From Geosiphon pyriformis (taxonomy: Eukaryota; Glomeromycota; Glomeromycetes; Archaeosporales; Geosiphonaceae): a stretch of 13,590 nucleotides of DNA. The position numbers were made by a program, and so were the translations under genes. Positions 1 to 7,788 of the stretch are shown here, piece after piece. The stretch covers positions 1 through 13,590 of the forward strand of contig JAAOMT010000173.1 of the NCBI GenBank assembly GCA_016748015.1. The letters run 5' to 3'. The notes beneath the pieces were generated by a model that worked only from the letters and a program-made list of their open reading frames with translations, made no database searches and had not been told where the DNA came from. Every line of letters begins with the position of its first letter. Within the stretch, counting starts at the first letter, position 1.

Positions 1-382
1 TTTTAAACTCCCTAACGCTTTCATCATCGATAACATTTAGTTGAAAAAATTTAATTTCAACTAAGCCGCCATCAGAGACTAATACTCGATCCTTTTCTAA
101 TTCTGAGCTTAATTCTTGAAGAGCCAGGGTTCCACGTTCCGTATCTCGTGCCGTGAGATAGATGACGAGTTTTTGAGAGGCTCCAGGCTGGTCATGAGCA
201 TATTCTTTAGCAATACCTTTGACTATTGCTTTACCGATTCCCTTATTCTGTTGAAACCAAAGTTTAGAATTTATTAATTAACATTTTCAAGGATTAATGC
301 CCACTCGTTTAGACAACGTGAATTCTTAAAAATAACGTACAGCTCCAGTTACGATAATGACGCGAGTATTTTTTGCAACCAT
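1..382 (-). CDS. SDR-family carbonyl-reductase-like protein, 5' part, left copy (partial)
   Basis: Exon 1 is 382-341 (14 codons, starting MVAKNTRVIIVTGA). The intron is 340-248 (93 bases, GT at the start, TTTCAACAG at the end). Exon 2 runs from 247 and leaves the window at base 1, giving 96 residues plus one base. Splicing in phase 0 creates TGANKGIG, the TGxxxGxG dinucleotide-binding motif of classical SDRs, after a short hydrophobic strand; the intron splits the motif. Further on, LVIYLTARDTERG and FFQLNVIDDESV match the beta2 (cofactor-selecting) strand and the conserved Asp region of carbonyl-reductase-like SDRs. The family reduces carbonyls with NAD(P)H, usually in the cytosol. The catalytic Ser-Tyr-Lys residues lie in the missing C-terminal part, so activity cannot be judged. 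It is transcribed outward, as is its twin at 13209-13590. Confidence 0.9.
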
Positions 383-613
383 TTCGAGTCGATTTTATGA
401 AACTTAGTTTTAGTAATATAGTGACGCGACATCATTTTATAGTGATTAGATTAATAGGTCTACGCAATTAATTAATAATCCTTTCATCGTCATCCTTAAT
501 TTGATTACTAATTACTTTTTTCATAAAGTAAGTCAACACTCAGATCTATTACCTGACTGATAAATTAAAAGAAATACTTGTCGACGTTTCGAGCAATAGT
601 ATTTGTAATAGTA
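383..613 (-). promoter_or_regulatory. Upstream region of the left SDR gene, identical to the right copy except for one base
   Basis: These 231 bases precede the SDR start codon and lie wholly within the near-identical arm (mirror: 12978-13208). The one arm mismatch (521) falls here. The near-identity suggests both copies keep the same proximal promoter, whereas more distal upstream DNA differs: the left has a unique 514-base segment, the right goes straight to the diverged repeat. I see no confident TATA box or factor site, so promoter function is inferred from position only. Confidence 0.4.
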
Positions 614-1127
614 TGTTAATGGCAAGGCGGTTTATATATGTAAATAATACCGCCTTGAGAAAATTTAGATATCATGTCGAGATAAAAAAAATATTGAATC
701 CCCAAAATCTACTTTTGTAAGTATATTAATTAACATAAACCAGACTTTCAGGTTTGTAATTTATTTTAAACCGTTAATACCGTTAAATAATTTACATAGT
801 AAAAAATATAGCATTTATTCTACTTATTTCACGAATATGTGTTCCGATAGGGTTGCGATAAATGATTGTATTAGGGTTTTACTATGTTATCACACCCTTA
901 GCCTCTATAACAACTAATTTTTTTTTCTTATGCGCAATACCGTAGATCGTGGTGCGCTTTCACGAGAAGCAATTTTTTTAATAAACGATAATTGCCTTTT
1001 GTAATAATTAATTACAAAATGTGACATCATATCATGATTATCAATTTAAGTGTAACAATCATAATCAAAAGTGATAATGAAATTTCTCGAAGGTATGATG
1101 ACTTTTTTGATATAATAAAGCTGACAA
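614..1127. other. Left-only segment interrupting the inverted duplication
   Basis: The right unit has only about 48 bases between the end of the near-identical arm and the start of the diverged repeat, while the left has about 514. I see no long open frame, no terminal inverted repeats at the two edges and no clear target-site duplication. It is therefore either a decayed insertion in the left unit or DNA lost from the right. It begins with a 9-bp hairpin (623-657). Confidence 0.6.
623..657. repeat. 9-bp inverted repeat (hairpin) next to the arm boundary
   Basis: CAAGGCGGT at 623-631 pairs perfectly with ACCGCCTTG at 649-657 across a 17-base AT-rich loop. It is GC-rich against an AT-rich background and lies 10 bases inward of the sharp end of the near-identical arm. 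Confidence 0.75.
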
Positions 1128-1134
1128 AAGGGAA

Positions 1135-1380
1135 ACAATGGCAGATAAGTATATTTAGAGAAAACGCCAAAAACTTGTGCTTTAAAGACCGTGCGAGTAT
1201 TTTTTAAAGTTTTAATTAGCTTTTAATTAAGGCTTTCGAAATTGATTGATTGATTGATTGCTTGCTTAGTTTTTTATTATTTATATTGTCTCCTAAGTTA
1301 AAACAATAGTTTATTTGAGTAAGTTATCCGATAATTTAGGAAGTTCAAGGAAATCACATCTCCTACTTGCCGGGTTATCT
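1135..1380. repeat. Diverged inner segment of the inverted duplication, left copy
   Basis: This pairs in inverted orientation with 12719-12929. Shared blocks in the same order include ACAATGGCAGATAA, AAAGACCGTGCGAGT, TTTAATTAGCTTT, AACAATAGTTTATTTGAGT and CCTACTTGC. By eye roughly three quarters of aligned positions agree, with several indels, far below the near-identity of the outer arm. A TTGA tetranucleotide run (about 1241-1260) is present only on the left. No coding frame is evident, so this is probably old upstream DNA of the SDR gene. Confidence 0.85.
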
Positions 1381-1396
1381 AGAGGTAAAACACTCC

Positions 1397-1549
1397 CATA
1401 ACATATTTTTAATTGTTAAGATTTTATTTTTAATTATCACATGGGTTTTTTCTGAAATTCTAGAAAAAGCATTTGATAACTATTTCTTAAACAACCATAA
1501 AATAAATCACTATCAGTTAGTTCATAATAACATATTTACTAAACTTTAA
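1397..1549 (+). pseudogene. Truncated relic of a DUF1294 gene (last-exon tail)
   Basis: An open frame ending at 1549 encodes FLIVKILFLIITWVFSEIL, then EKAFDNYFLNNHKINH. This aligns with the C-terminal exon of the intact gene on the right (SFIVKALFSTVFNLTWLLFY and the following tail). At DNA level TCACATGG, GAAAAAGCAT and TCTTAAACAA recur in order. It is the mirror copy of that gene, but the first three exons and the RHKxRK core are absent: upstream the sequence passes directly into the diverged repeat that on the right lies about 1.6 kb away. There is no plausible start codon and the remnant is much more AT-rich than its partner, so it is most likely dead. Confidence 0.6.
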
Positions 1550-1610
1550 AATAAAAAATATATATATAGTATATAAATTTCTACCATTCTCTTTTTCTTT
1601 TCTTTGCTTT

Positions 1611-1648
<38 letters not shown>

Positions 1649-1653
1649 TATTA

Positions 1654-1695
<42 letters not shown>
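1611..1695. repeat. ATT/TTA microsatellite
   Basis: An ATTT-type start leads into a run of ATT triplets with a few interruptions (ACTATT, ACATT). The corresponding right-hand position (about 10750-10820) has no ATT run, so the expansion is specific to the left copy. Confidence 0.95.
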
Positions 1696-2964
1696 ATTTT
1701 TATTATTAGAAAAGTAAATAAACTCATAATTTTTTAATCTTTAAATTTTTTAAATTAGTTATAGCTATACTGGTTAAAAATGAAAATAATTTATATTCTA
1801 AAATTTAAAAAATTAAAACAGCTATTTAATATAAAGACCAAACAATTCAGATTAAAAAATTGAAACTATTTCAATTGAAAATAATTTTTTATGCAATTAA
1901 ATTAAAATCATGTTGAAAATTTATTAAACTATTCACAAAGCACCAGAGCACATTAGAGCTCCGAAGTTACTAATTATTTTGCTAGTTTTCAAAATTTTGA
2001 AATAAGATTGCTGCTAGATTTACAAAATTAACCGAATAAACTTTGCAATTTAATTATATTATAAAATAGTTATTTTAAATAATACATGTATTATTATTTA
2101 AAAGTTAAGTAAACTAATTTTGAAAACAATAAATACAAAAATCTCATTAATGGGAATATTTTATAATTGTAATTTTTTTTTAAAAACCAGTCTTTTTCGA
2201 GATATAATTTTTAAAATTAAATTTTATCAATATAAAAAAATTATCAGTATAAATTTTAGTATTAATATAATGGTTGAAAAGGGAAAGTTTAATTATAAAA
2301 ATATTTTATTTAACAAAAATAAAACTGTTTAAGCAATGATTCAAATAAAAAGTTAAAATTAGAAATATTAGGTTATTAACAATTTTTAATGCTTTTGCTT
2401 AATAAACTCTTTAAAAATCTAAATAGTAGCATATTACTTTAATTAAATTTATTGACTTTTGCTTTATGAACTAATATGTTTCTTTAATATATTAATTTCT
2501 GTTTTTAATTTTCACAATTATAAAATCTAAAATTAAATTCGTTAATTTTAAAATGTAACAAAGTATAAACTTCTCTTTTAAACACTTTATTATTCAAATA
2601 TTTTGGTTTAAGTTTTATTTTAAAATTTTTAGAGAACAGATATTTCACTTTTTTAAGTATATTTTATAAATTATATTTTTAAAATTTTTCTATTAGTTTA
2701 TAATGTTGTTGGTATTTAAATTCTATATTTAATTTTTTCCATTTGAAATGTTTATAGAGGTTAATATTTTTTCAGAAAATTTGCCTTTTAAACTATTTTT
2801 GTAAGTTCTTAAAATAAAGTCCTCAATGTTTCTATTAGTGGAATAGAGCCACTTTTTTCTTTTTTAAGCGATAATAAGTTTATATAGTTAAACCTCTTTC
2901 ATTTAAAAAGCATAACTTTCTGCCATTGAATATATTTGTAATTTAGCAGGTTTGAATAAACTTT
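1696..2964. other. Very AT-rich DNA with no recognised gene
   Basis: The stretch is dominated by A/T runs. A short frame at 2120-2332 is low-complexity (Asn, Lys, Ile, Phe) and looks like chance. The one informative block is 1949-1972, which matches 10425-10448 in inverted orientation at 21 of 24 bases, centred on CGAAGTTACTA. This suggests the inverted duplication once extended at least this far. Further inward I could not separate homology from shared AT-richness. Confidence 0.6.
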
Positions 2965-3162
2965 CTACCTAACTCTAATTTTATAGAATGGAAAGTTTTT
3001 AACATGAATTTTTGCATTAACTGTGAAATTTTTCCCTGTTTCAACTTGTAAAGTGTAGCACAGTCTTGTATAACTTGGCATTGTAGAGTACAACCAGCGT
3101 AATATCACATTAGAATGCATCATATTCTCCGACACGCTTGTATAGTTGGGAGCTATTTTCAT
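2965..3162 (-). CDS. Hypothetical 65-residue open frame, unrecognised
   Basis: An ATG-started frame (begins MKIAPNYTSVSENMMHSN, ends NFPFYKIRVR) stands out because it is less AT-rich than the DNA on both sides. I recognise no domain, signal peptide or membrane segment. It could be a small gene, the remnant of an exon, or chance; nothing nearby helps to decide. Confidence 0.2.
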   Translation of the reverse strand: MKIAPNYTSVSENMMHSNVILRWLYSTMPSYTRLCYTLQVETGKNFTVNAKIHVKNFPFYKIRVR

Positions 3163-3882
3163 CTTAATTCTATTTTTAAAAAAATTGTCGATTATGTAAT
3201 GTACGAATTATGAACACCAATAAAAGCCAGAGTATAAAAAAATTATGTATTAAATGGTAATTTAAAAAATTGGGAAGGGTATGGCAAAAATGAAATTCAA
3301 AATGGAAATATAAGAATGAATAATAAATTTAAAGATTTTTACATTTATTATCATTCATAAAATTTCGGAATTAGATAATAAGATATACAAATTAATTTTA
3401 TTTAACTTACAAGAACGTGGAAAATCAGGGAATATTAATTTTGAATGAAAGTTAAAATTTTGAAATGCAATAAGGAATAAGAATATAATTCTTATTTTTA
3501 ATCACTTTTTTTAGTTTAAAATTTGAGAATTTTTTATAAAAAGTGAATTCCTAACAAATTTTAGTTTAAAGAGTGTTTTTAAAAAACTAAATTTTCAAGT
3601 TTTCTTTAAATCAACAAATAAAAAATATTTCTCAAAATTCAATATCTCTTATTTAAAGCTTTATACATAATTGGAAAAAAAGAAAGATTCTTCAATTGTT
3701 TAAACTTTTATTATTATTATTGAAAATCCAACTTTAAAATTTAAAACGATGAATTCTTTAAAGACTTTTTATCTTATTCAAAGATCTGACTTTACAAATT
3801 AATATTTCTATTATTCTTTTCTTAAACGTAAAAGTTTATTACTTTCCTGGTAAACTTTAATTTTTTTGTTTTTTCGTTTTAG
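3163..3882. other. AT-rich stretch, no feature seen
   Basis: Low-complexity AT-rich DNA with a short ATT run near 3711-3720 and no supportable frame. It ends in a pyrimidine-rich tract with TTTTAG at 3877-3882, which resembles a 3' splice site for the next entry. Confidence 0.5.
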
Positions 3883-3996
3883 AGTTCGAGATTTTCAAAA
3901 TGGATAAAGTATCATAAAGATAAATATGAATTTCGTCATTCCATGCTGCTTTGTTTAGGTATTAAAATTTCTCCTGTCAAATTCTCAAGAAGTTAA
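3883..3996 (+). other. Exon-like open frame behind a strong 3' splice site
   Basis: After a T-rich tract ending TTTTAG, a frame opens with SSRFSKWIKYHKDKYEFRHS and continues MLLCLG before a possible GT donor at 3959-3960 (otherwise it stops at 3994-3996). The residue mix (Lys, Tyr, His, Arg) and codon choice look coding. The phase after base 3958 would join correctly to an open frame starting at about 4231. No upstream exon was found. It may be an internal exon of an unrecognised gene or a relic. Confidence 0.25.
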
Positions 3997-4150
3997 TATC
4001 AAGAAAATTCTTTTTGGAAAACAGTAAACCCGAGCTTTTAATTGATTTCTTAATATTGTATTTCGGAATATTAAAAACACTAAACCTCAAGTATCTACTT
4101 TACTCGTCAATATTTTTCCAAAGTTGACCATTTAAAAAACTTCAATTTAA

Positions 4151-4385
4151 AAACGTTCTATAATTCCGAACCAATTGCTTTTTCGTTTTTATTTCCCATT
4201 CTCGGATTTCTATCATAACATTCACGTTAGGGTACCATGTAAAGGGTACCAAAGAAAGGGAAAGACTTTTGCAGAAAACCATTTATCTAGGATTCCTGGA
4301 AAAGAGTACCAAGTTTTTCCGTATCAACAAAATGGTTTTCTTATTTAATATCATTTTAAAACGGATCATTTTCATTTTTATCTAA
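4151..4385 (+). other. Overlapping start-less open frames, possible exon remnant
   Basis: Two plus-strand frames stay open here without an early ATG. One (4151-4348) contains HVRVPCKGYQRKGKTFAENH. The other (4164-4385) contains GYHVKGTKERERLLQKTIYL and follows a possible acceptor CACGTTAG ending at 4230. The second would be in phase with the exon-like frame at 3883-3958. Open frames this long are uncommon in such AT-rich DNA, but both strands look open, so neither can be called. GGTACC occurs at 4231-4236 and again at 4245-4250. Confidence 0.22.
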
Positions 4386-4821
4386 AAGTGTATAATGAAA
4401 AGAAAAATGTTTCTTGGAATACTATCAAATCAGGGTCCTTTTTATTCTAAAAAGCATCTGATTGTGGGACTAAGCGAAGAGTGAATTATCTATCATTCAT
4501 TGAGATTGGTGAGCCCTATTATCAATGCGAGATCATGCAAATTTAATTCCATATAGAAGCTACAAATGGAACTATTTCTAAGAAAGTTCAGCGCTCTTTA
4601 AGGATGATCTGTGCATAGGATCTGTCGATTTATTTATTTTTAGGCAATAAATCGACCCCAACCTCGGTTTCTTTATTCGTTCATCCGTAATCAAGTATCC
4701 TTTTTTCTTTTTTTCTTTTTTTTTGAATCTACCATTTATAATTCATAATAAATAAATGTAATAAGTTATACGGAGGTTTTAAAATGAAAAGTTATGATTC
4801 ATTCAAAAAGTCTCACTTTAA
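4386..4821. other. Intergenic, no gene seen
   Basis: Mixed-composition DNA with only short frames. A T-rich tract lies at about 4698-4724. No tRNA-like fold or other feature could be supported. Confidence 0.4.
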
Positions 4822-4857
4822 GAATTAAAGTTTTTAAAGAAATCTATCCCATATCCT

Positions 4858-5010
4858 ATGATGTTAGTTTTCTTTGACCTAAACACACAAAAATTCACCC
4901 TATTTGACGGGGCAACCCTTGAAGCCGACATCTTTTGTACAACACACGCTTTTCGAATCCGGACATATTATTTATTTGACAAATTTTTTTATTATTTGAT
5001 TACAATATAA
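4858..5010 (+). CDS. Hypothetical 50-residue open frame, unrecognised
   Basis: The frame starts MMLVFFDLNTQKFTLFDGAT and continues with LEADIFCTTHAFRIRTYY to a stop at 5008-5010. It is open upstream to 4822, so the ATG at 4858 is only the first available start. The segment is richer in G and C than its surroundings and has balanced codons. The opposite strand also has a short start-to-stop frame here (MSGFEKRVLYKRCRLQG), so the coding strand is uncertain. No family is recognised. Confidence 0.22.
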   Translation: MMLVFFDLNTQKFTLFDGATLEADIFCTTHAFRIRTYYLFDKFFYYLITI

Positions 5011-5205
5011 AATGTCTGTATTTCATTTCTAAATGTGCATATTTAATATGTCGGGTAAAATTAAGAAGTTAACAAATTGGGTGAAAAGATTATAGTGGGC
5101 TGGAAAAGTGCAGTAAGCAGGTGGACGGGCTTCTATTTGGAGAATTGTAAAAAAAAAAAGCCTTAAAGAATATAATCTAAAAAAAAATATAATGTCTATT
5201 GTAAG

Positions 5206-5409
5206 ATGAATCATGTTGAAACAATAACAGAAAAAGAATTTGGTAAACGCTTAGCAGTTCTTAGCACTCGCCAATCACCTACTGAAAAAAAAACCTATAA
5301 TTTTATTTTATCCTATTTTATTTTATTTTATTTTATTTTATTTTATTTTATTTTATTTATAGAGCAAAAAATATATAAATACAAAGGGGTAACGGAGTAT
5401 CCTTTTTGA
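5206..5409 (+). CDS. Hypothetical open frame running into a TTTTA repeat
   Basis: The first 30 or so residues (MNHVETITEKEFGKRLAVLS, then TRQSPTEKK) have ordinary composition and codons. The frame then continues into the TTTTA microsatellite and becomes a meaningless Phe-Ile-Leu-Tyr repeat. The start may be a real 5' exon whose 3' splice partner I cannot identify (TTTATAG at 5356-5362 could be an acceptor, but no good donor was found), or a gene disrupted by repeat expansion. Function unknown. Confidence 0.22.
   Translation: MNHVETITEKEFGKRLAVLSTRQSPTEKKTYNFILSYFILFYFILFYFILFIEQKIYKYKGVTEYPF
5314..5358. repeat. TTTTA pentanucleotide microsatellite
   Basis: About nine tandem TTTTA units, almost uninterrupted. 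It lies inside the open frame at 5206-5409. Confidence 0.95.
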
Positions 5410-5805
5410 AATTCAAAAATTTACAAAGTAATCAAAGAGATTAGAATTTTTAAAAGAGCCAGTGAAACTAAAAAAGACAAATTCACAGAAAGAAAATAAA
5501 CTGTGAAGCGTTGAAACACCTTCTCTTTTTTCCCCCAATTTCTAACACTATCACACCTTGTTACACATAATAAAACAAGAACAGGAAAACCTGAACATTT
5601 GATTTTCTTGAAAGAGCTTTCTATTTTTTTTTGGTACTCCCCTAAATTTTAATTATATATAGAAGCAATCAATCTTCCAAACTTGTCGTTGAAATTTTTA
5701 CCCCGTGAAAATTAAAATATATCCTCGTGGGTTTTTATTTGGAATTTTGAAACCGAACGATCGATCTCAACCTCGTTTTCAAAAATTATTTGACATTAAT
5801 TTATA
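5410..5805 (+). promoter_or_regulatory. Upstream region of the 5806 gene
   Basis: No gene is evident. Pyrimidine-rich patches occur near 5520-5540 and a T-rich run at about 5624-5633. The last 45 bases before the start codon are AT-rich after a short CGATCGATC patch at 5758-5766. The promoter assignment rests on position only. Confidence 0.3.
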
Positions 5806-6073
5806 ATGGTTTCCAACGACGACATCAAAACATCTTCGACTACTGATGAAATCAACGCCGCCGTTGCTGATTCCCCTACTGGGGTTGTGGTCATATTTCC
5901 TAATTCAATGATTTGTGAGGAACCACTCGAGTTTATCGCAGAAGGGGATATTGAAGATTTTTCGGCTCTAGATCATAAAGTTGAACGACACAGTAAGTAT
6001 CTTTAATAAATGATTTATTGGTCGCTCACTTAATTAAAAATTTATTTCCTGTTTCTAATTATCTTTTCATTTT

Positions 6074-6106
<33 letters not shown>

Positions 6107-6314
6107 TCTTTCTTTCTTTCTTCTCTTTCTTTCTTTCTTCTCTTTCTTTCTTCTCTTTCTTTCTTCTCTTTCTTTCTTCTCTTTCTTTCTTCTCTTTCTT
6201 TCTTTCCTCTCTTTCTTTCCCTCTCTCTCTCTCCCAGGAAAACGTAGATTAATACGTGAAAGAGCTGGTCGTATTTTACGTTCAAGTAACTCTGATAAAC
6301 AACAATCGACTTAG
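5806..6314 (+). CDS. Two-exon gene, 87-residue acidic/basic protein of unknown function
   Basis: Exon 1 is 5806-5992, the intron 5993-6237 (245 bases, consensus donor GTAAGTAT, acceptor CTCTCCCAG), and exon 2 6238-6314. Splicing in phase 1 keeps the frame and removes a stop just past the donor. The N-terminal 25 residues are Ser/Thr/Asp-rich and probably disordered. A hydrophobic stretch GVVVIFPNSM follows, then an acidic stretch (EFIAEGDIEDFSALD), and exon 2 supplies a strongly basic helix-like segment, RKRRLIRERAGRILRSSN, that could be a nuclear localisation or nucleic-acid-binding patch. There is no signal peptide or convincing transmembrane segment. An AATAAA lies 31 bases after the stop. 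I do not recognise the family. Gene-model confidence is good; function is unknown. Confidence 0.75.
6069..6235 (+). repeat. CTTT/TTCTCTTTC pyrimidine microsatellite filling an intron
   Basis: The plus strand is C and T only across nearly the whole tract: first uninterrupted CTTT units, then a higher-order repeat alternating TTCTC with CTTTCTTT, ending in CT dinucleotides beside the CCCAG acceptor. It occupies most of the intron of the 5806-6314 gene and forms an exceptionally long polypyrimidine tract. Long apparent open frames on both strands here are artefacts of the repeat. Confidence 0.97.
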
Positions 6315-6345
6315 ATGTCTTGTTTGCAAAGAACTTTCGGTTTAT

Positions 6346-6351
6346 AATAAA
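6346..6351 (+). terminator. AATAAA polyadenylation signal for the 5806 gene
   Basis: A perfect AATAAA begins 32 bases downstream of the stop at 6312-6314, on the sense strand. The position is suitable for 3'-end formation and supports the stop chosen for that gene. Confidence 0.5.
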
Positions 6352-6521
6352 ATAGTCTTGCTCATGCTTCTGCTGCTGCCGTTCCTACCACCATTGCATC
6401 GAAACAAAACTCCTCACGTATCTTGTATCATGTCCCTACAAGATACACACCTTTATTAGAAAAATATTTTTCTACATACAGGAGAATACTCTTTTTTGTT
6501 TTATTGTCATCTTTTTCATAA
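6351..6521 (+). other. Start-less coding-like frame after the 5806 gene
   Basis: An open frame reads SLAHASAAAVPTTIASKQNS and then SRILYHVPTRYTPLLEKYFS before a hydrophobic end and a stop at 6519-6521. It lacks an ATG and follows a possible acceptor (AAAATAG). I could not join it in phase to exon 2 of the 5806 gene with a reasonable donor. It may be a separate relic or the coding part of an alternative transcript. Confidence 0.2.
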
Positions 6522-6814
6522 AAAAACTTTTCAATGTAAAGAAATTTGATGCACACGTTGCTGCTTATTGCTGAAAATTTTTTCCATATCCTAATCCTTT
6601 CGTAACCAACAAGATACGAGTTTAGTGGTTCAAATGAGTTTTTGGCTACAATGTCAATTTTTATCCTTTTTTATAAATTGAATAATTTCAAAGTAGAGTT
6701 TTTTATTTTAAATGTCGTATTTAATTTAAGAGAATTTGGGCAATGGTGGTGTTAGGTACAATGTTATCGGAATATTGAGAAAGTTGATTAATCAAAAACT
6801 ATCTTTTCATGTTC

Positions 6815-6840
6815 TATTATTATTATTATTATTATTAATT

Positions 6841-6881
<41 letters not shown>
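6815..6881. repeat. ATT microsatellite near the centre of the window
   Basis: ATT triplets run from about 6815 to 6881 with one interruption (AATTAGTATT, near 6837-6846). The exact midpoint of the window (6795/6796) lies just before it, but the tract shows no dyad symmetry of its own. Confidence 0.95.
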
Positions 6882-7788
6882 TAACCAGTTTCCTTCCTAT
6901 TCACGCATGTACAAATGATTTACATATTTCATAATTTTTTATAGACTCATTATCCTTTGCATTTCATAAACTTTTTTTTACAACTAGTTCTTTCTGGATT
7001 ATTCATTTTGAACATTTATAATAAAAGAAAAAAAGTCAGTTTATTTTGTACAAAGAGAAATTAAAATAAATATGATTACGGTTGTATCAGGTATTGCATA
7101 TTGGTTTAAAAAACGTGTTTAAAAAAAAATTGAAATTGGGTAAAAAAGTCTATCTACTTTAAAACCAACTTATGATATAACAGCAGCAAATGTAATACTT
7201 GAAAAATTTATATGAAATACATGAATTTAATGTTATACCAATTTTTAATTAGTTGTACAAATATACATATGGAAATCATATTCGATCCTTAAAAATTTTT
7301 TCTTTGAGGTAACACTTTTTATTTTTTAATTAAACCCAAAAGAACACAGATTTAATGCATTCGATTAAGGAAATTTCAAAAAAAAATTTACCGGAATAAA
7401 AAGAAATATATTCATGTCTCATCACTTTTTTTTTCATTGTGAATTTTCTAAATAAAGTTTCTTGTGAAAAAAAAATTTTTTTTTTTTTTTTCATTCCTAA
7501 AAACATATTTACCATAGAAAAAAAATATATATATATCAATCGAATATTCGATCTTTAAAATCAGAATAAAATTTCAAACTAAAAAGTTTTTTTATTGTGG
7601 GAAAAAAATGAGACATTAATTTTACAAAAAAGATACCAAGTGACCAAGGAGTAATTATTGAATCTATAAAATTTCTTTCATTTGTTTATTTCTCTAGTAT
7701 TTTATTTATAAATTCGTGTGAACAATTTTTGGGTTAGGTCCCATAAATTATTCAAAAGTAATTTTTTGAAAGCAACAAAGGCAATTCT
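6882..7788. other. AT-rich stretch without a supportable gene
   Basis: Only short or low-complexity frames are present. Notable are nine A followed by 16 T at 7467-7491 and a TATATATATA run at about 7526-7536. The minus frame at 7330-7539 is mostly Lys/Phe from these homopolymers and is not credible. Confidence 0.5.

Larger units (their letters stand above)
1..613. repeat. Left arm of a near-perfect long inverted repeat
   Basis: This stretch is the reverse complement of 12978-13590 in exact register (paired positions sum to 13591). The only difference I found is t at 521 against g at 13070. Pairing stops abruptly after 613 (614 does not pair with 12977). The arm contains the first two exons of an SDR gene, its intron and 231 bases upstream of its start codon. 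Because the match runs to the first and last base of the window, the true arm probably continues outside. About 12.4 kb of mostly unique DNA separates the two arms. Confidence 0.97.

Noticed and set aside
1241-1266. TTGA run as part of a CRISPR-like or satellite array
   Set aside because: It is a simple tetranucleotide microsatellite with no spacers and no longer repeat unit.
2120-2332. Plus-strand frame of 70 codons
   Set aside because: Its Asn/Lys/Ile/Phe low-complexity composition is what random AT-rich DNA gives; there is no splice or homology support.
4231-4310. Repeated GGTACC / AGTACC motifs as operator sites
   Set aside because: There are only three loosely spaced copies within a coding-like patch; chance recurrence is the simpler explanation.
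5029-5214. Minus-strand frame of 61 codons
   Set aside because: Half is Phe/Leu from A-runs. The remaining segment (QIEARPPAYCTFPAHYNLF) is mildly protein-like, but splice sites and homology to anything known are lacking.
6018-6314. Long plus-strand frame and its minus-strand counterpart (6067-6285) across the CTTT tract
   Set aside because: The bulk is Ser/Phe/Leu or Lys/Arg/Glu repeat translated from a microsatellite inside an intron; only the last 77 bases are exon 2 of the real gene.
6736-6918. Plus-strand frame with a poly-Leu/poly-Ile tract
   Set aside because: The hydrophobic run is the ATT microsatellite read in frame and the rest is too short to support.
7330-7539. Minus-strand frame of 69 codons
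   Set aside because: It is built on homopolymer A/T runs (KKKKK, FFF) and has no recognisable structure.
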